A DNA stretch of 64,000 bases from Nocardia vinacea (GTDB lineage: Bacteria > Actinomycetota > Actinomycetes > Mycobacteriales > Mycobacteriaceae): positions 4,216,001 through 4,280,000 of the forward strand of contig NZ_CP109149.1 in NCBI RefSeq assembly GCF_035920345.1. The letters run 5' to 3'. Position numbers and translations under genes: made by a program. Below are positions 12,259-21,490 of this stretch, piece by piece (the stretch's first letter is position 1; the number at the start of each line of letters is the position of its first letter). The notes beneath the pieces are model-generated. The model ran no database searches, was not told the origin of the DNA, and saw nothing but the letters and a program-made list of their open reading frames with translations.

Positions 12259-12462
12259 TCAGGCGCGACGGTCGAACTCTCCATCCACGATGCCCACGGT
12301 GAATGCGCCCCACTCGCCGGGAGTGAAGATCAACGCCGCGCCAGTCGGGTTCTTGCTGTCACGCATTCCGACCATTCCGTGGTCGAGAAAGGCGACTTCG
12401 ACGCATTCCCCACCCTGTTGGCTGTGGCTACTCTTGAACCACTCGGCGTTCGAGATGTTCAC
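12259..12462 (-). CDS. DUF397 protein
   Basis: A 67-residue protein with the DUF397 signature: WFKSSHS near residue 8, GGECVEVA, VGMRDSKNP and a final FTPGEWGAF. In actinomycetes DUF397 proteins are encoded with an XRE/DUF5753 regulator; Scr1/Scr2-type pairs behave as toxin-antitoxin-like or growth and development regulators. The GTG overlaps the stop of the upstream XRE gene (GTGA), and GAAGGAG precedes it, so the two are translationally coupled. Confidence 0.9.
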   Translation of the reverse strand: MNISNAEWFKSSHSQQGGECVEVAFLDHGMVGMRDSKNPTGAALIFTPGEWGAFTVGIVDGEFDRRA

Positions 12463-13346
12463 CGAGGTAACTCCTTCGCGATCTTAGACAGGTAAGCGCG
12501 GGTCTTGGCAGCGCTCAACGTGGACCGTTCTATGTCGGCCCAGGACCGACGATACCGTGCCACCTGCTCCGGTTTCTGGAGGTACAGGTTGCCGCTGCCT
12601 GCGCCCGTTTCGACGTACACAACGGGGGGTTCCGGTTCGAGGTCCGGCGTCCCGATGAATTCGAGGATGATGAAAGAGCCGATCTCGGTGCCGCGATAGA
12701 TGCCGACGTCAAAGGGCACGAGCCGAATACTGACATTGGACATCGTTGAGACCTCGGCGATGTGGCGCAACTGGCCCGTTGCGAGTTGAGAGTCACCCAG
12801 CGCCCGACGAATCACGCTCTCGTCGAGTACCACATCCAACTTCGGCCGCGATTCGGTCAGAACGGCTTGTCGCCGCATTCTGACCTGGACATGTCGCTCA
12901 ACTTCCTCGGCCGTGAGGTCGGGGCTGGTACGAAGCAGGGCGCGGGCGTAATCCTCGGTTTGCAGCAAACCGGGGATGCGGGCGCTCTGGTACATCGAAA
13001 GAGCGGTGGCGATGCCTTCGAGGGTGATGTAGACATCCAACTTGTCGGCCGACACGACATCGTCAAAGTCGTACCACCAGCCTCGCGCTGATTCAGCTTG
13101 CGCGGCAAGAGCTTTCAGGTTCATCCTGGCGCTGGGTGTGGCGCTGTAGATGTCGCAGAGCTTGTCGATGTAGATCGGCTTCAGCTTGCACGGCTGCCCC
13201 TTGAGCATCTTCGTCACGGTGGTGTGGTGCAGGTTGACCTGTTCGGCCACGTCCTTGATATAGAGCCCTGACTCTCGATGCAGCTTCGACAGGACGCGCG
13301 CCACCTGACGACGAGGGACGGATGGGGCGGCAGGCTGTGCGGGCAT
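12459..13346 (-). CDS. XRE-family regulator with DUF5753
   Basis: An N-terminal helix-turn-helix (residues 15-55, YIKDVAEQVNLHHTTVTKML) binds DNA. The rest is a DUF5753 domain, recognised by IPGLLQTEDYARALL, VRMRRQAVL and a C-terminal YRRSWADIERSTLS with ALSAA-like ends. This is the usual partner of DUF397 proteins. A near-perfect AAGGAGGT Shine-Dalgarno lies six bases before the ATG. It heads a two-gene operon with the DUF397 gene. Confidence 0.92.
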   Translation of the reverse strand: MPAQPAAPSVPRRQVARVLSKLHRESGLYIKDVAEQVNLHHTTVTKMLKGQPCKLKPIYIDKLCDIYSATPSARMNLKALAAQAESARGWWYDFDDVVSADKLDVYITLEGIATALSMYQSARIPGLLQTEDYARALLRTSPDLTAEEVERHVQVRMRRQAVLTESRPKLDVVLDESVIRRALGDSQLATGQLRHIAEVSTMSNVSIRLVPFDVGIYRGTEIGSFIILEFIGTPDLEPEPPVVYVETGAGSGNLYLQKPEQVARYRRSWADIERSTLSAAKTRAYLSKIAKELPR

Positions 13347-13561
13347 GCGATGACCTCCTTGTTTGACCAGGGCGAACGCCGATAGACGTTGAGCGTACTC
13401 GTTTTTCCGAAGCGAGGAATTTAATGATCAGAGATTGCGAATTCGCTTTCACAGGTGTGAGCTGAAACACGCGTCCAGCGGCTAGCTATCAGCGGCCAAG
13501 GCTCGCGGCAAAGCTCCGAAGGCTTCACTGACGACCACACCAACCAGGTTCTGGGGGAACC

Positions 13562-13942
13562 ATGACACCCACGCAAACCATCGAGCCGCAGACGATCACT
13601 GCGGGCGAAAAGCCGAAAGCCATTGGCTTCGTTCGCAATGACGTATCCGGCCTGCATGCCCCACGCCATGCGCTCGACGTGCAGCGGCACGCGAACACGC
13701 TCGGCTATCAATACGTTTACACGGTTCGGCCGCCTGCCGATGTCGACGATCCGATCGCGTACGCGCTCGGCATAGCGGCCGGGCTCGACGTTCAAGTGAT
13801 CGTGGTGTTCGACCTCGGTCACGTCGACTGCCAGCCCGCGTTGATCTGTGACGCGGGGTTCGACCTGGAAACCGTTTGCCCGCAGAGCACTTGGGCGCGT
13901 TCCGCGCAGCGTGTGCCCGGCGGCGAGACAGGGGCGGCGTGA
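13562..13942 (+). CDS. Hypothetical protein, resolvase-like fold possible
   Basis: A 126-residue protein, unrecognised by name. AIGFVRND near residue 20, followed by a helix with LDVQRHANTLGYQYVY and a later VQVIVVFDLGHVD, resembles the N-terminal fold of serine recombinases, but the catalytic Ser-Arg arrangement is not evident and there is no DNA-binding tail. It starts a run of four tiny overlapping plus-strand genes of the kind found on actinomycete integrative elements. GGGGG lies just before the ATG. The next gene overlaps its stop (TGATG). Confidence 0.55.
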   Translation: MTPTQTIEPQTITAGEKPKAIGFVRNDVSGLHAPRHALDVQRHANTLGYQYVYTVRPPADVDDPIAYALGIAAGLDVQVIVVFDLGHVDCQPALICDAGFDLETVCPQSTWARSAQRVPGGETGAA

Positions 13943-14280
13943 TGTACGAAGATGCTCTGCTCAATCCGCCGAATATCTGCGGGTCAGCCGAGGTCGAGTT
14001 GGCGCATGAGCAGATGCGCCGACACCGAGCATGCCGGATCCAGCGGTGCGCGTGGAAGCGGGTCGCGTATTACACGCTCGTGCGGCACGGCCGGATCGCA
14101 CCACCGAAGTCGAGTCCGCGCGAACGCGCCCGACTGCGCGGTATCGACTTCCCCGTCGACACCACCGACCACCCGCTGCCCGAGGGCATACCCGAACTCC
14201 GGACATTGCACCAAGTGCTCGACGGGCTCGCCCAGCTGGCACTACCGCCGACCTCCTCCGGCAGCGGCGGCGAGAGGTGA
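13942..14280 (+). CDS. Small hypothetical protein
   Basis: A 112-residue basic protein with two Cys (RACRIQRCAWKR) and no membrane segment; family unknown. Its ATG overlaps the stop of the previous gene, indicating translational coupling, and the next gene starts 6 bases after its own stop. It is probably an accessory gene of the same small island. Confidence 0.55.
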   Translation: MYEDALLNPPNICGSAEVELAHEQMRRHRACRIQRCAWKRVAYYTLVRHGRIAPPKSSPRERARLRGIDFPVDTTDHPLPEGIPELRTLHQVLDGLAQLALPPTSSGSGGER

Positions 14281-14286
14281 ACGGCT

Positions 14287-14622
14287 ATGGGGGCGTGGCA
14301 GATAGTGCACAGCATCCTCGTGGTTGTCGTGGGCTGTGTTTTCGCGATGGTCGGGGTGGCGTGTGTGTGGCCGATGAACCAGCCGCGCCGCGACCGGCGC
14401 GCTGTGCGTCGCTGCCGATTGCGCCCGGTCGAATGGCCGACGGCGTGGACATGCGGCCCACCCGAGCAGCCGCTCACCCTCGCCGACGCCCATGTGGCGA
14501 TGCAACTGCACCGCGAGCACGACTGCGAACGCAAGCACGCGGCGTTCGATGTGCTGGTCGCGGCCGGACGCATCCACCGCGATTCGGCACGGCAACATCG
14601 GCTCTGGGGCAAACCCTGGTGA
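14287..14622 (+). CDS. Small single-pass membrane protein
   Basis: A 111-residue protein with one N-terminal hydrophobic helix (HSILVVVVGCVFAMVGVACV, residues 8-27) and a basic cytoplasmic part. Family unknown. It belongs to the overlapping small-gene run: the next gene's GTG overlaps its TGA. Confidence 0.55.
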   Translation: MGAWQIVHSILVVVVGCVFAMVGVACVWPMNQPRRDRRAVRRCRLRPVEWPTAWTCGPPEQPLTLADAHVAMQLHREHDCERKHAAFDVLVAAGRIHRDSARQHRLWGKPW

Positions 14623-14825
14623 ACCAGCACGGACGCTCGGTGCCATCCGACCCGGATTCGATTGCCGCGCAAGTGCGCTCACTGCGCGCACGGGCCGAGC
14701 GAGCCGGGTACCGACTGGTCCGCAACGAGCATCCGCCGTTCGGCTGGAAGCTGCTGGCCGCCGAGGGCGATGAATGCGTCTTCGGCGGCAGCCTCGACCG
14801 GATCGACGTGTGGTTGACGTCGTAG
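14619..14825 (+). CDS. Small hypothetical protein
   Basis: A 68-residue product from a GTG overlapping the upstream stop (GTGA). It is predicted soluble, with an N-terminal helix (IAAQVRSLRARAERAGYRLV) followed by short beta-like segments ending in FGGSLDRIDVWL. Similar short proteins with a ligand-free alpha/beta fold are common in actinomycete accessory islands. No function is evident. Confidence 0.5.
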   Translation: MNQHGRSVPSDPDSIAAQVRSLRARAERAGYRLVRNEHPPFGWKLLAAEGDECVFGGSLDRIDVWLTS

Positions 14826-14866
14826 CGGCGCAAAGACATACCGCAACCTCGATTGGAGCTTGTTCA

Positions 14867-15601
14867 ATGGCCGAATGGACCTGGGAACCTGACGATTTCG
14901 CCGCACTCTGGTTCGCACCCGGAATCAACCAATTCCCCAATCCCCTCCGCTTCACCAGCCGCTTTCCCTACCGCGAGGACTTCGATGCCCACCGAATGAC
15001 CGTGCGCGAGCGCTATTCCCGCGATGAAGGAATCCGAGTTGCCCTGCGCACTCTGACCACCTGCGCGGTCCGCATCGAAATCTTCGGCGGGACGACCGAA
15101 CACAACGATCCCAACGGCGACGTGCACGTCTATCGCGTCGTCGGTGCAAGCGCCGGAGAACACGCGATGTCGTTGGCCCAGAGCACCTTCGGCGACGCCA
15201 ACGGACCGATCTGCTGCCGCCTCTTCCCCGCCGACCATCTCCCCGCACAACTCGTCGACTGCCTTCCACCCTGCAAACCCGGCACCCGACCGCAGGTCAC
15301 CGAAGACCTCGGCGACCGACCTGAAAGCGACACCCCGCCCGACCGCTACCAACACCTGCTGCATCGCCCCGCCGATGGCGGTGGGTCCGCCCTGCTCTAC
15401 ACCGGCCCCGCCGACAAACCGAATAAACCCCTCGCCACTGTCCAATGGCACGACATCACCGATGACGGCCGCTACACCGAACTACACGACCGACATCGCA
15501 CCGTCAGGCCCACCACCCCAACCGACCTCGCCGCCCACTTCACAACCTGGATCGTCAACGCCACCCGACCCCAATTCGGAGCCGAACCGGATCGTACGTA
15601 G
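14867..15601 (+). CDS. EspG-like ESX secretion-associated protein
   Basis: A 244-residue protein whose size and pattern fit the EspG chaperone family: an early RFPYREDF, the helix RERYSRDEGIRVALRTL, a strand with VRIEIFGG, a later VYRVVGASAG and a C-terminal sheet ending near TVQWHDITDDGRY. EspG proteins keep PE/PPE-type substrates soluble in the cytosol before ESX export. No PE/PPE gene is next to it, so its client is unknown; the decayed WXG100 cluster lies 4 kb away. GGAG sits nine bases before the ATG. Similarity to the EspG at 30036 is weak by eye. Confidence 0.5.
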   Translation: MAEWTWEPDDFAALWFAPGINQFPNPLRFTSRFPYREDFDAHRMTVRERYSRDEGIRVALRTLTTCAVRIEIFGGTTEHNDPNGDVHVYRVVGASAGEHAMSLAQSTFGDANGPICCRLFPADHLPAQLVDCLPPCKPGTRPQVTEDLGDRPESDTPPDRYQHLLHRPADGGGSALLYTGPADKPNKPLATVQWHDITDDGRYTELHDRHRTVRPTTPTDLAAHFTTWIVNATRPQFGAEPDRT

Positions 15602-15768
15602 TCGCCGCGACACAACTCGGGCCAGTAATCGTCGACGTCCCTACGGTCACGAACGACTCGCGCCTCGCGAGGCTCCCGCCGACCCTGAGCTCTGCGCGAG
15701 CCTCGGATTTGGCGCGGATGCCGACAGCTGATCCATTCGCTTTGGCTCAACAATCAACACCCAGGGAT

Positions 15769-15795
15769 CTAGTGTACACATACCGTGTACACTAG
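15769..15795. promoter_or_regulatory. Toxin-antitoxin operator
   Basis: CTAGTGTACAC-ATACC-GTGTACACTAG is a perfect 11-5-11 inverted repeat directly upstream of the antitoxin gene; each arm contains the smaller palindrome GTGTACAC. This is the expected form of a Phd/YefM autoregulatory site. Confidence 0.8.
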
Positions 15796-15799
15796 ATAT

Positions 15800-16063
15800 G
15801 TGACCGACCATGTGACCGTCCGTGAACTTCGCGCCGGACTAGCTAAAACCCTGGATGCGGCAGAGCACGGTGAGACGACCATCGTCACCCGCGACGGCCA
15901 CCCAGTCGCCGCCCTGGTCCCGGTGAGCATGCTCCAAGCTTTGGAGAACTGGGAAGACGAACAGCTCGCCGATATCGCCAAACACCGCTACCAGCAGTAC
16001 AAGGGCGAGGGGGCGATCAACCTCACCGAGATGTTCGCTGAAATCCTGGACGAACCGAAGTGA
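15800..16063 (+). CDS. Phd/YefM-family antitoxin
   Basis: The N-terminal VTVRELRAGLAKTLDAAEHG and the ensuing TIVTRDGHPVAALVP are the Phd/YefM DNA-binding fold. The acidic C-terminus would wrap and neutralise the toxin. The GTG at 15800 (87 residues) is preferred because an earlier in-frame GTG at 15785 lies inside the operator dyad; neither has a clear ribosome site, so the mRNA may be leaderless. The stop overlaps the toxin's GTG. Confidence 0.88.
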   Translation: MTDHVTVRELRAGLAKTLDAAEHGETTIVTRDGHPVAALVPVSMLQALENWEDEQLADIAKHRYQQYKGEGAINLTEMFAEILDEPK

Positions 16064-16326
16064 AATACAGGTTCGAGTTGACCCCGGAAGCACAACAGGA
16101 CATCCGCAACATTCCCAAAACGGACGCTATCCGGCTACTTCAGAAGCTCGCCCAATTGGGTGATGATCCATACGCCCCGAACAATGCGGTCAAGCCGATG
16201 GCAGGCGAATACGTCGGTTTCTATCGGCTCCGGTGCGGTGACTATCGTGCCATCTATCGGGTAGAGAACAATCGATTGCTGATTCTGGTTATCGCGGCTG
16301 GCGGCAGGGATGTCGTCTACCGGTAA
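16060..16326 (+). CDS. RelE/ParE-family toxin
   Basis: An 88-residue protein with the RelE fold signature: YRFELTPEAQQDIRNIP at the start, central KPMAGEYVGFYRLRCGDYRAIYR and a final LLILVIAAGGRDVVYR. RelE-type toxins cleave ribosome-bound mRNA and ParE-type toxins inhibit gyrase; the conserved Arg residues in YRLRCGDYRAIYR suggest RelE. It is translationally coupled to the antitoxin by a GTGA overlap. Confidence 0.88.
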   Translation: MKYRFELTPEAQQDIRNIPKTDAIRLLQKLAQLGDDPYAPNNAVKPMAGEYVGFYRLRCGDYRAIYRVENNRLLILVIAAGGRDVVYR

Positions 16327-16379
16327 CGAGCACTCGCTCGGATAGCCTCTCGCGCAATCGATGTCGAGCTCTCGAGTGG

Positions 16380-16454
16380 TTCCCCGTCATCCCGGCGAAC
16401 ACCGGGACCCACTGCGGAGGTATGGGTCCCGATGTTCGCGGGAATGACGGGGAA
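16380..16454. repeat. REP-like long palindrome
   Basis: Two 32-base arms match at 29 positions around an 11-base loop; each begins TTCCCCGTCAT and ends CGGGACCCA on its own strand. It lies between the toxin gene and the gdh terminator. It resembles extragenic palindromic or miniature mobile elements in form; it would also fold in RNA from either strand. Confidence 0.6.
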
Positions 16455-16477
16455 ATTCACCGGAAACGCTTTGCGCA

Positions 16478-16518
16478 CCCCCGCGGCCTCGGCGGACCGA
16501 CGGCCGAGACCGCGGGGG
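16478..16518 (-). terminator. gdh terminator
   Basis: A GC-rich stem (CCCCCGCGGCCTCGGC against its near-perfect complement, 15 of 16) lies 12 bases past the gdh stop on the minus strand and is followed by an A/T-richer stretch. Confidence 0.7.
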
Positions 16519-16529
16519 CGTGCCGCCAG

Positions 16530-19500
16530 TTAGCTCGAAACAGGTGCTGCCGCAGCGGATTCCCCGCTACTGACCATGCTGCGCACCTGCCGTGCGGCCA
16601 CCGAAAGCGTCGCCAGGTCGTGCGTGCCCGCAGCGAAGATCTCGCCGAGTGAGGCGCCGGCACGCGCCAGGCGGGGGCGGTTGACCGACTCCCATTCGGC
16701 GATCTTGTCGGCGGTGCTCTCGTTCGGTTCGGATGCGGTGATCACGTCCAGGGTGAGCGAGCGCAGCGAATCGTAGAGGTCGTCGCGGACCGCGAGCCGG
16801 GCCAGGGTGCGCCACCGGTCGTCGCGGGGGAGGTTGCTCACCGCGGTCAGCAGCCGCTCGATCTGGAAGTGATCGTCGAGTGCGTAGTAGAGCTCCGCGA
16901 CCTCCTCCGCGTCGCGCTCGGCGATATCGGCCACGTCGATGATGTCCAAGAGCGGGAACAAGTGGATGAGCCGATACACCTCCTCGGCCAATTCCGCCGG
17001 CGCACCGCGCTCGACGGCGGCGCGCGCATGCGTCGCCAGATCCTCGGCGTGGGCCGCAGGAAGCCGGGCTGGCAGCATGTGCCCTGCGAGCTTGCGGACA
17101 CCGTCGCGGTACCGGGCGATATCAGCGCCGATGGCAATCGGTTGCGGGCGACTGGTCAGCAGCCAGCGGGACACGCGATCGAGGGTGCGCCTGGTCTCCC
17201 GCTCGAGTTCGTCACGCGCCGCCGTCGGCATCGGCGTGGTCCGAATGCGCTGCCAGAGCGTGTGCAGATCGAAGATCTCCACCGCGACGGTAAACGCACG
17301 CACCGCGTCTTCAGTACTCGCACCCGCCTCCTCCGCAAGCCGGAAGGCATAGGTGATGCCGCCGTGGTCGACCATGTCGTTGATCACCATGGTGGCCACG
17401 ATCTGACGGCGCAACGGATGCCTGCCGATCGCGTCGGCGAACCGGGTCCGCAGCGGCTTCGGAAAGTACGACCGAAGCACCGACGCAAAGGCCGCGTTAT
17501 CCGGCAGATCCCCGGACAGCACATCGTCCTTCAGCGAAAGCTTCACGTGCGCGAGCAGATTCGCCAGTTCCGGCGAGGTGAGCCCACGCCCTTCCGCCGT
17601 CCGCTTTTTCAGCTCGGCGTCCGACGGTAGCGCCTCGAGCCGCCGGTCCACACCTCGCCGGAACTCGAGGTCGGCGATCAGCCTGCGATGCACGCCGGAC
17701 AAGGGCACCGACTGGGCGCGCGACAGACCCATCCGGAAGTTCTGCGAAATATTATCGCGCAGAACAAGTTCGGCGACCTCATCGGTCATCGCGGCCAGCA
17801 GTTCGGTGCGATCGGCAGCGGCAAGCTCGCCGCCGGAGATGACCGCATCGAGCAGCACCTTGATATTGACCTCATGGTCCGAGCAGTCGACGCCCGCCGA
17901 GTTGTCCAGGGCGTCGGTGTTCATCCGACCACCGTTGGCGCAGTATTCGATGCGGCCGAGCGCGGTCGCGCCCAGATTGCCGCCCTCACCGATCACCCTG
18001 GCGCGCAACTGATTAGCGTCGACCCGCACCGCGTCGTTGGACTTGTCACCGGCATCGGCATTCGTCTCGGTGGAAGCCTTGATATAGGTGCCGATACCGC
18101 CGTTCCAGAAGAGATCGACCGGTGCGAGCAGAATCGCCCGGATCATCTCCGGCGGGGACAGGGTGGTCACACTCGGATCCAGGCCCAGTACCGCGCGCAC
18201 CTCAGGGCTGACCGGAACAGCCTTCGCGGACCGGTCGTAGACACCGCCGCCCGCACTGATCAGCGACTTGTCGTAGTCGGCCCACGACGAACGCGGCAGT
18301 GCGAACATCCGCTGCCGCTCCCGGAACGACGTCGCCGCTTCCGGATTCGGATCCAGGAAGATGTGCCGGTGGTCGAACGCGGCTACCAGGCGGATGTGCT
18401 CGGACAGCAGCATGCCGTTGCCGAAGACATCGCCGCTCATATCGCCGACCCCGGCGACCGTGAAATCGGTTGTCTGCGTGTCGATATCCATCTCGGCGAA
18501 ATGCCGTTTGACGCTCTCCCACGCCCCCTTGGCGGTAATGCCCATCGCCTTGTGGTCGTAACCGACCGAACCACCCGAGGCAAAGGCGTCACCCAGCCAG
18601 AAACCATATTGGCGCGCAACATCGTTGGCGATATCGGAGAAGGTTGCGGTGCCCTTGTCGGCGGCGACGACCAGGTAGGTGTCGTCACTGTCGCGGCGCA
18701 CCACCCGCTCCGGTGGCAGCACCTCGCCGGAGGCGTGGTCGACGTTATCGGTCACATCGAGCAGACCGGAGATGAAGGTGCGGTAGCAGGCGATGCCTTC
18801 GTTCAACTGCGCTTGCCGATCCGCGGTCGGATCACCGGTCACCGTCGGCGGCTGCTTCACCACGAAACCGCCCTTGGCGCCGACCGGCACGATCACCGCG
18901 TTCTTCACCGCCTGCGCCTTCACCAGGCCCAGGATCTCGGTGCGGAAATCCTCCAGACGGTCCGACCAGCGCAACCCACCACGCGCCACCGCACCGAAGC
19001 GCAGATGCACACCCTCCACCCGCGGCGAATACACGAAGATCTCGAATTGCGGCCTCGGCCTGGGCAATTCGGAGACGGCATGCGGATCGAATTTGAACGA
19101 CAGGTACTCCGGCGCGTTGCCGTCGGCGTCGCGGCGATAGTAGTTGGTGCGCAGCGTCGCGGTGATCAGCCCGAGTACCGCGCGCAGGATACGGTCGGCG
19201 TCGAGGCTCACGACCGCGTCGATCTCGGCCTGCAGCCGTTCCGCGATGCCCGCGGCCCGCGCCGATGCCACCGCTCCGACACCCTCGGGATCGAAGTAGG
19301 CGTCGAACAATTCGGTGAACAGCCGGGCCATGGTCGGCTGCGCCAGCAGCACACGGGAGATATTGCCCAGCGTGTAGGCGAATCCGGCCTGCTGCAGATA
19401 CTTCCCGTAGGCACGCAGTATCGAGATCTGCCGCCACTGCAGTCCGGCGCGCAAAACCAGTTCGTTCAGCGCGTCGACCTCGGCGCTGCCGTTCCACATG

Positions 19501-21428
19501 GCCGCGAAGGCCTCCGGGAAGTACTGCCGCACACCGCCTTCGACCGATGATTCGTCGGCAGAGCGGGTGAGGTCGGCCTCGAGGTCGGCGTCGATCGCGG
19601 TGCGCAGCAGCGTCGCCGGGACGCGCAGCCCGAAATCGTAGATCCACTTGCGGGTATCGTCCGGCAGCGTGATGCGGTGCGGCCGTTCGTCGACCACCTC
19701 CACCCCGAGACTTTGCAGCACCGGAAGCACCCGGCTCAGCGAGACGCCCTCGCCCGCGACATACAGCGTGAAACGCCACTCCCCCGAAGGCGATTCGGCG
19801 TTGCGATACAGATTCGTATCGATGGCGCCGTCGGCGAGACGGTCCAGCCGCTGCAGATCGACCAGCGCGTGCTCCGGCTCGTACTCCTGCTGGTAGCCGA
19901 CCGGGAAGGCGTTCGCGTAGGCGTTGGCCACCTTCGACGAGACCGCGGGTACGCCGGTCGCGGCCGCTACCAAGCGGTCGGCCCAACTCCGGGTGCTCGC
20001 GAAGAGCAGCTCCTGGATGCGTTCGCGATTGGATTCGGAGATGTCGGCAGGCTCCGCTTCGGGACCGCGATGCACCGTGAAATACACCACGGCCAACTCG
20101 GATTCGCTCGCCCTTGCGGAGTAGGCGACCTGCTCCCCGTCGAATTCCGCGCGCAGGATCTCCTCCATGCGCAGCCGGACCTCGGTCGAGTACCGATCGC
20201 GGGGCAGGTAAACCAGGCAGTAGACCGCACCGCTGCGCCCGTCGCGCCGGATGAACAGGCGCACCTGCCTGCGCAGCCCCAAATTCATGACCGCGGAGAC
20301 GGTTTCGAACAGCCGCCGGGCATCGGTGGAGAACAGCTCCACCCGCGGGAAGGACTGCATCATCTCCAGCATCGCCTGCCCGGAGAACGAATTCAGTTCG
20401 AAGCCGGCCCATTCGATGACCTGGTGCACGCGGCGGGTGATGACCGGAATATCGAGGATGTTCTCGTGCAGGCCGGTCACCGTGAAGGAGCCGACGAAGA
20501 CGTGCTCACCCTGCACCTGGCCGACGCCGGTACCGCCACTGCCGTAATCGGCAACGCTGACGAAGTACAGCTCACCCGATCCCGGGATCAACGCATCCAC
20601 CGATCCGTTGGACAGCCGCAGGACCGGTCGGGTATTGCCCATTACGGGGACATCGAGATCGACGTTCGAACCGTTCCAGAGCACGCCGAGGCCGGTGCCA
20701 GGCACCTGCTGCGGTTCGTTTCCAGCGTCGGTCCGGCTGCTGCGGTAATACCCGTAGCCCAGCACCGTGAAGTGCCCATCGGCCAACCAGCGCAACAACT
20801 TCGCGCATTCGGGCACCTCCGGATCGTCGGAGCGATGCGCGATATGGTCGAGCCGACCCGCCAGCGCGACCATCGCGTTCGCCATGCCCGACGTATCGTC
20901 GACGACCTTGCGCAGCACCCGCAGCAGCGCGGGCAGTTCGCGATCGATCCGGTCCAGCAGTGCGGCACCGACGGTCGGACTCAGCTGCACATGGATCCAC
21001 GATTCCGTGACGGTGTGGCTGCCGTTCGCCGGTACGGTGTCGGGCTCCTTGGCCGCGATCGCGCGCAACCGCCCGCGCCGGTCCCGCACGATATCGAAGA
21101 CCGGGTGGACGACCTCGGTCACCGCGGCGCCGAGGCGACGCAGCGCGGTGGTCACCGAGTCGACCAGCAGCGGCATATCGTCATTGACGATCTGGATGGC
21201 CGCGCCGAGTCCGCTGCCGTCCTCCGGGCGGTACACCCGGGTGATCGCCGCGCCCGGCAGCCGGATCGCCGCCAGTTCCAAGTGGTTTCGGAAGATCTGT
21301 TCGGCCCGATCGGTGATCGTCGGCGCGGTGGCGCCGGGCTGGATCCAACGGAAGTAGGCCGCCTCCAGATCGGTCGGATCGTCGCGGAACCGTTTGAATG
21401 AAATCGTCTGCTGGGTGGTTGCCACCAT
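16530..21428 (-). CDS. gdh: NAD-specific glutamate dehydrogenase (180-kDa class)
   Basis: This is the giant NAD-dependent glutamate dehydrogenase that deaminates glutamate to 2-oxoglutarate and ammonia. At 1,632 residues it has family length. It has N-terminal ACT-like regulatory modules, then the catalytic core: GGLRWSDRLEDFRTEI and VGAKGGFVVKQPP near 850 with the substrate lysine, and FTVAGVGDMSGDVFGNGM near 1000 for the NAD fold. In mycobacteria GarA, a target of PknG, inhibits this enzyme, and pknG lies 12 kb away. The ATG at 21428 follows GGAAGG; an ATG 48 bases upstream lacks a ribosome site. A 26-bp palindrome lies 62 bases upstream, shared with the permease. Confidence 0.95.
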   Translation of the reverse strand: MVATTQQTISFKRFRDDPTDLEAAYFRWIQPGATAPTITDRAEQIFRNHLELAAIRLPGAAITRVYRPEDGSGLGAAIQIVNDDMPLLVDSVTTALRRLGAAVTEVVHPVFDIVRDRRGRLRAIAAKEPDTVPANGSHTVTESWIHVQLSPTVGAALLDRIDRELPALLRVLRKVVDDTSGMANAMVALAGRLDHIAHRSDDPEVPECAKLLRWLADGHFTVLGYGYYRSSRTDAGNEPQQVPGTGLGVLWNGSNVDLDVPVMGNTRPVLRLSNGSVDALIPGSGELYFVSVADYGSGGTGVGQVQGEHVFVGSFTVTGLHENILDIPVITRRVHQVIEWAGFELNSFSGQAMLEMMQSFPRVELFSTDARRLFETVSAVMNLGLRRQVRLFIRRDGRSGAVYCLVYLPRDRYSTEVRLRMEEILRAEFDGEQVAYSARASESELAVVYFTVHRGPEAEPADISESNRERIQELLFASTRSWADRLVAAATGVPAVSSKVANAYANAFPVGYQQEYEPEHALVDLQRLDRLADGAIDTNLYRNAESPSGEWRFTLYVAGEGVSLSRVLPVLQSLGVEVVDERPHRITLPDDTRKWIYDFGLRVPATLLRTAIDADLEADLTRSADESSVEGGVRQYFPEAFAAMWNGSAEVDALNELVLRAGLQWRQISILRAYGKYLQQAGFAYTLGNISRVLLAQPTMARLFTELFDAYFDPEGVGAVASARAAGIAERLQAEIDAVVSLDADRILRAVLGLITATLRTNYYRRDADGNAPEYLSFKFDPHAVSELPRPRPQFEIFVYSPRVEGVHLRFGAVARGGLRWSDRLEDFRTEILGLVKAQAVKNAVIVPVGAKGGFVVKQPPTVTGDPTADRQAQLNEGIACYRTFISGLLDVTDNVDHASGEVLPPERVVRRDSDDTYLVVAADKGTATFSDIANDVARQYGFWLGDAFASGGSVGYDHKAMGITAKGAWESVKRHFAEMDIDTQTTDFTVAGVGDMSGDVFGNGMLLSEHIRLVAAFDHRHIFLDPNPEAATSFRERQRMFALPRSSWADYDKSLISAGGGVYDRSAKAVPVSPEVRAVLGLDPSVTTLSPPEMIRAILLAPVDLFWNGGIGTYIKASTETNADAGDKSNDAVRVDANQLRARVIGEGGNLGATALGRIEYCANGGRMNTDALDNSAGVDCSDHEVNIKVLLDAVISGGELAAADRTELLAAMTDEVAELVLRDNISQNFRMGLSRAQSVPLSGVHRRLIADLEFRRGVDRRLEALPSDAELKKRTAEGRGLTSPELANLLAHVKLSLKDDVLSGDLPDNAAFASVLRSYFPKPLRTRFADAIGRHPLRRQIVATMVINDMVDHGGITYAFRLAEEAGASTEDAVRAFTVAVEIFDLHTLWQRIRTTPMPTAARDELERETRRTLDRVSRWLLTSRPQPIAIGADIARYRDGVRKLAGHMLPARLPAAHAEDLATHARAAVERGAPAELAEEVYRLIHLFPLLDIIDVADIAERDAEEVAELYYALDDHFQIERLLTAVSNLPRDDRWRTLARLAVRDDLYDSLRSLTLDVITASEPNESTADKIAEWESVNRPRLARAGASLGEIFAAGTHDLATLSVAARQVRSMVSSGESAAAAPVSS

Positions 21429-21490
21429 CGACTCGTGCCTTCCCGAGATCTGAGCCCGTAACCGTACGGTTCCCATACATTACATGGTTT

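Noticed and set aside
13562..13942. Serine recombinase as a firm call
   Set aside because: The fold is only suggested; the catalytic serine context and the DNA-binding domain are absent.
17688..19550. 620-codon plus-strand frame over glutamate dehydrogenase
   Set aside because: Antisense shadow of a conserved enzyme gene; no domain is visible.
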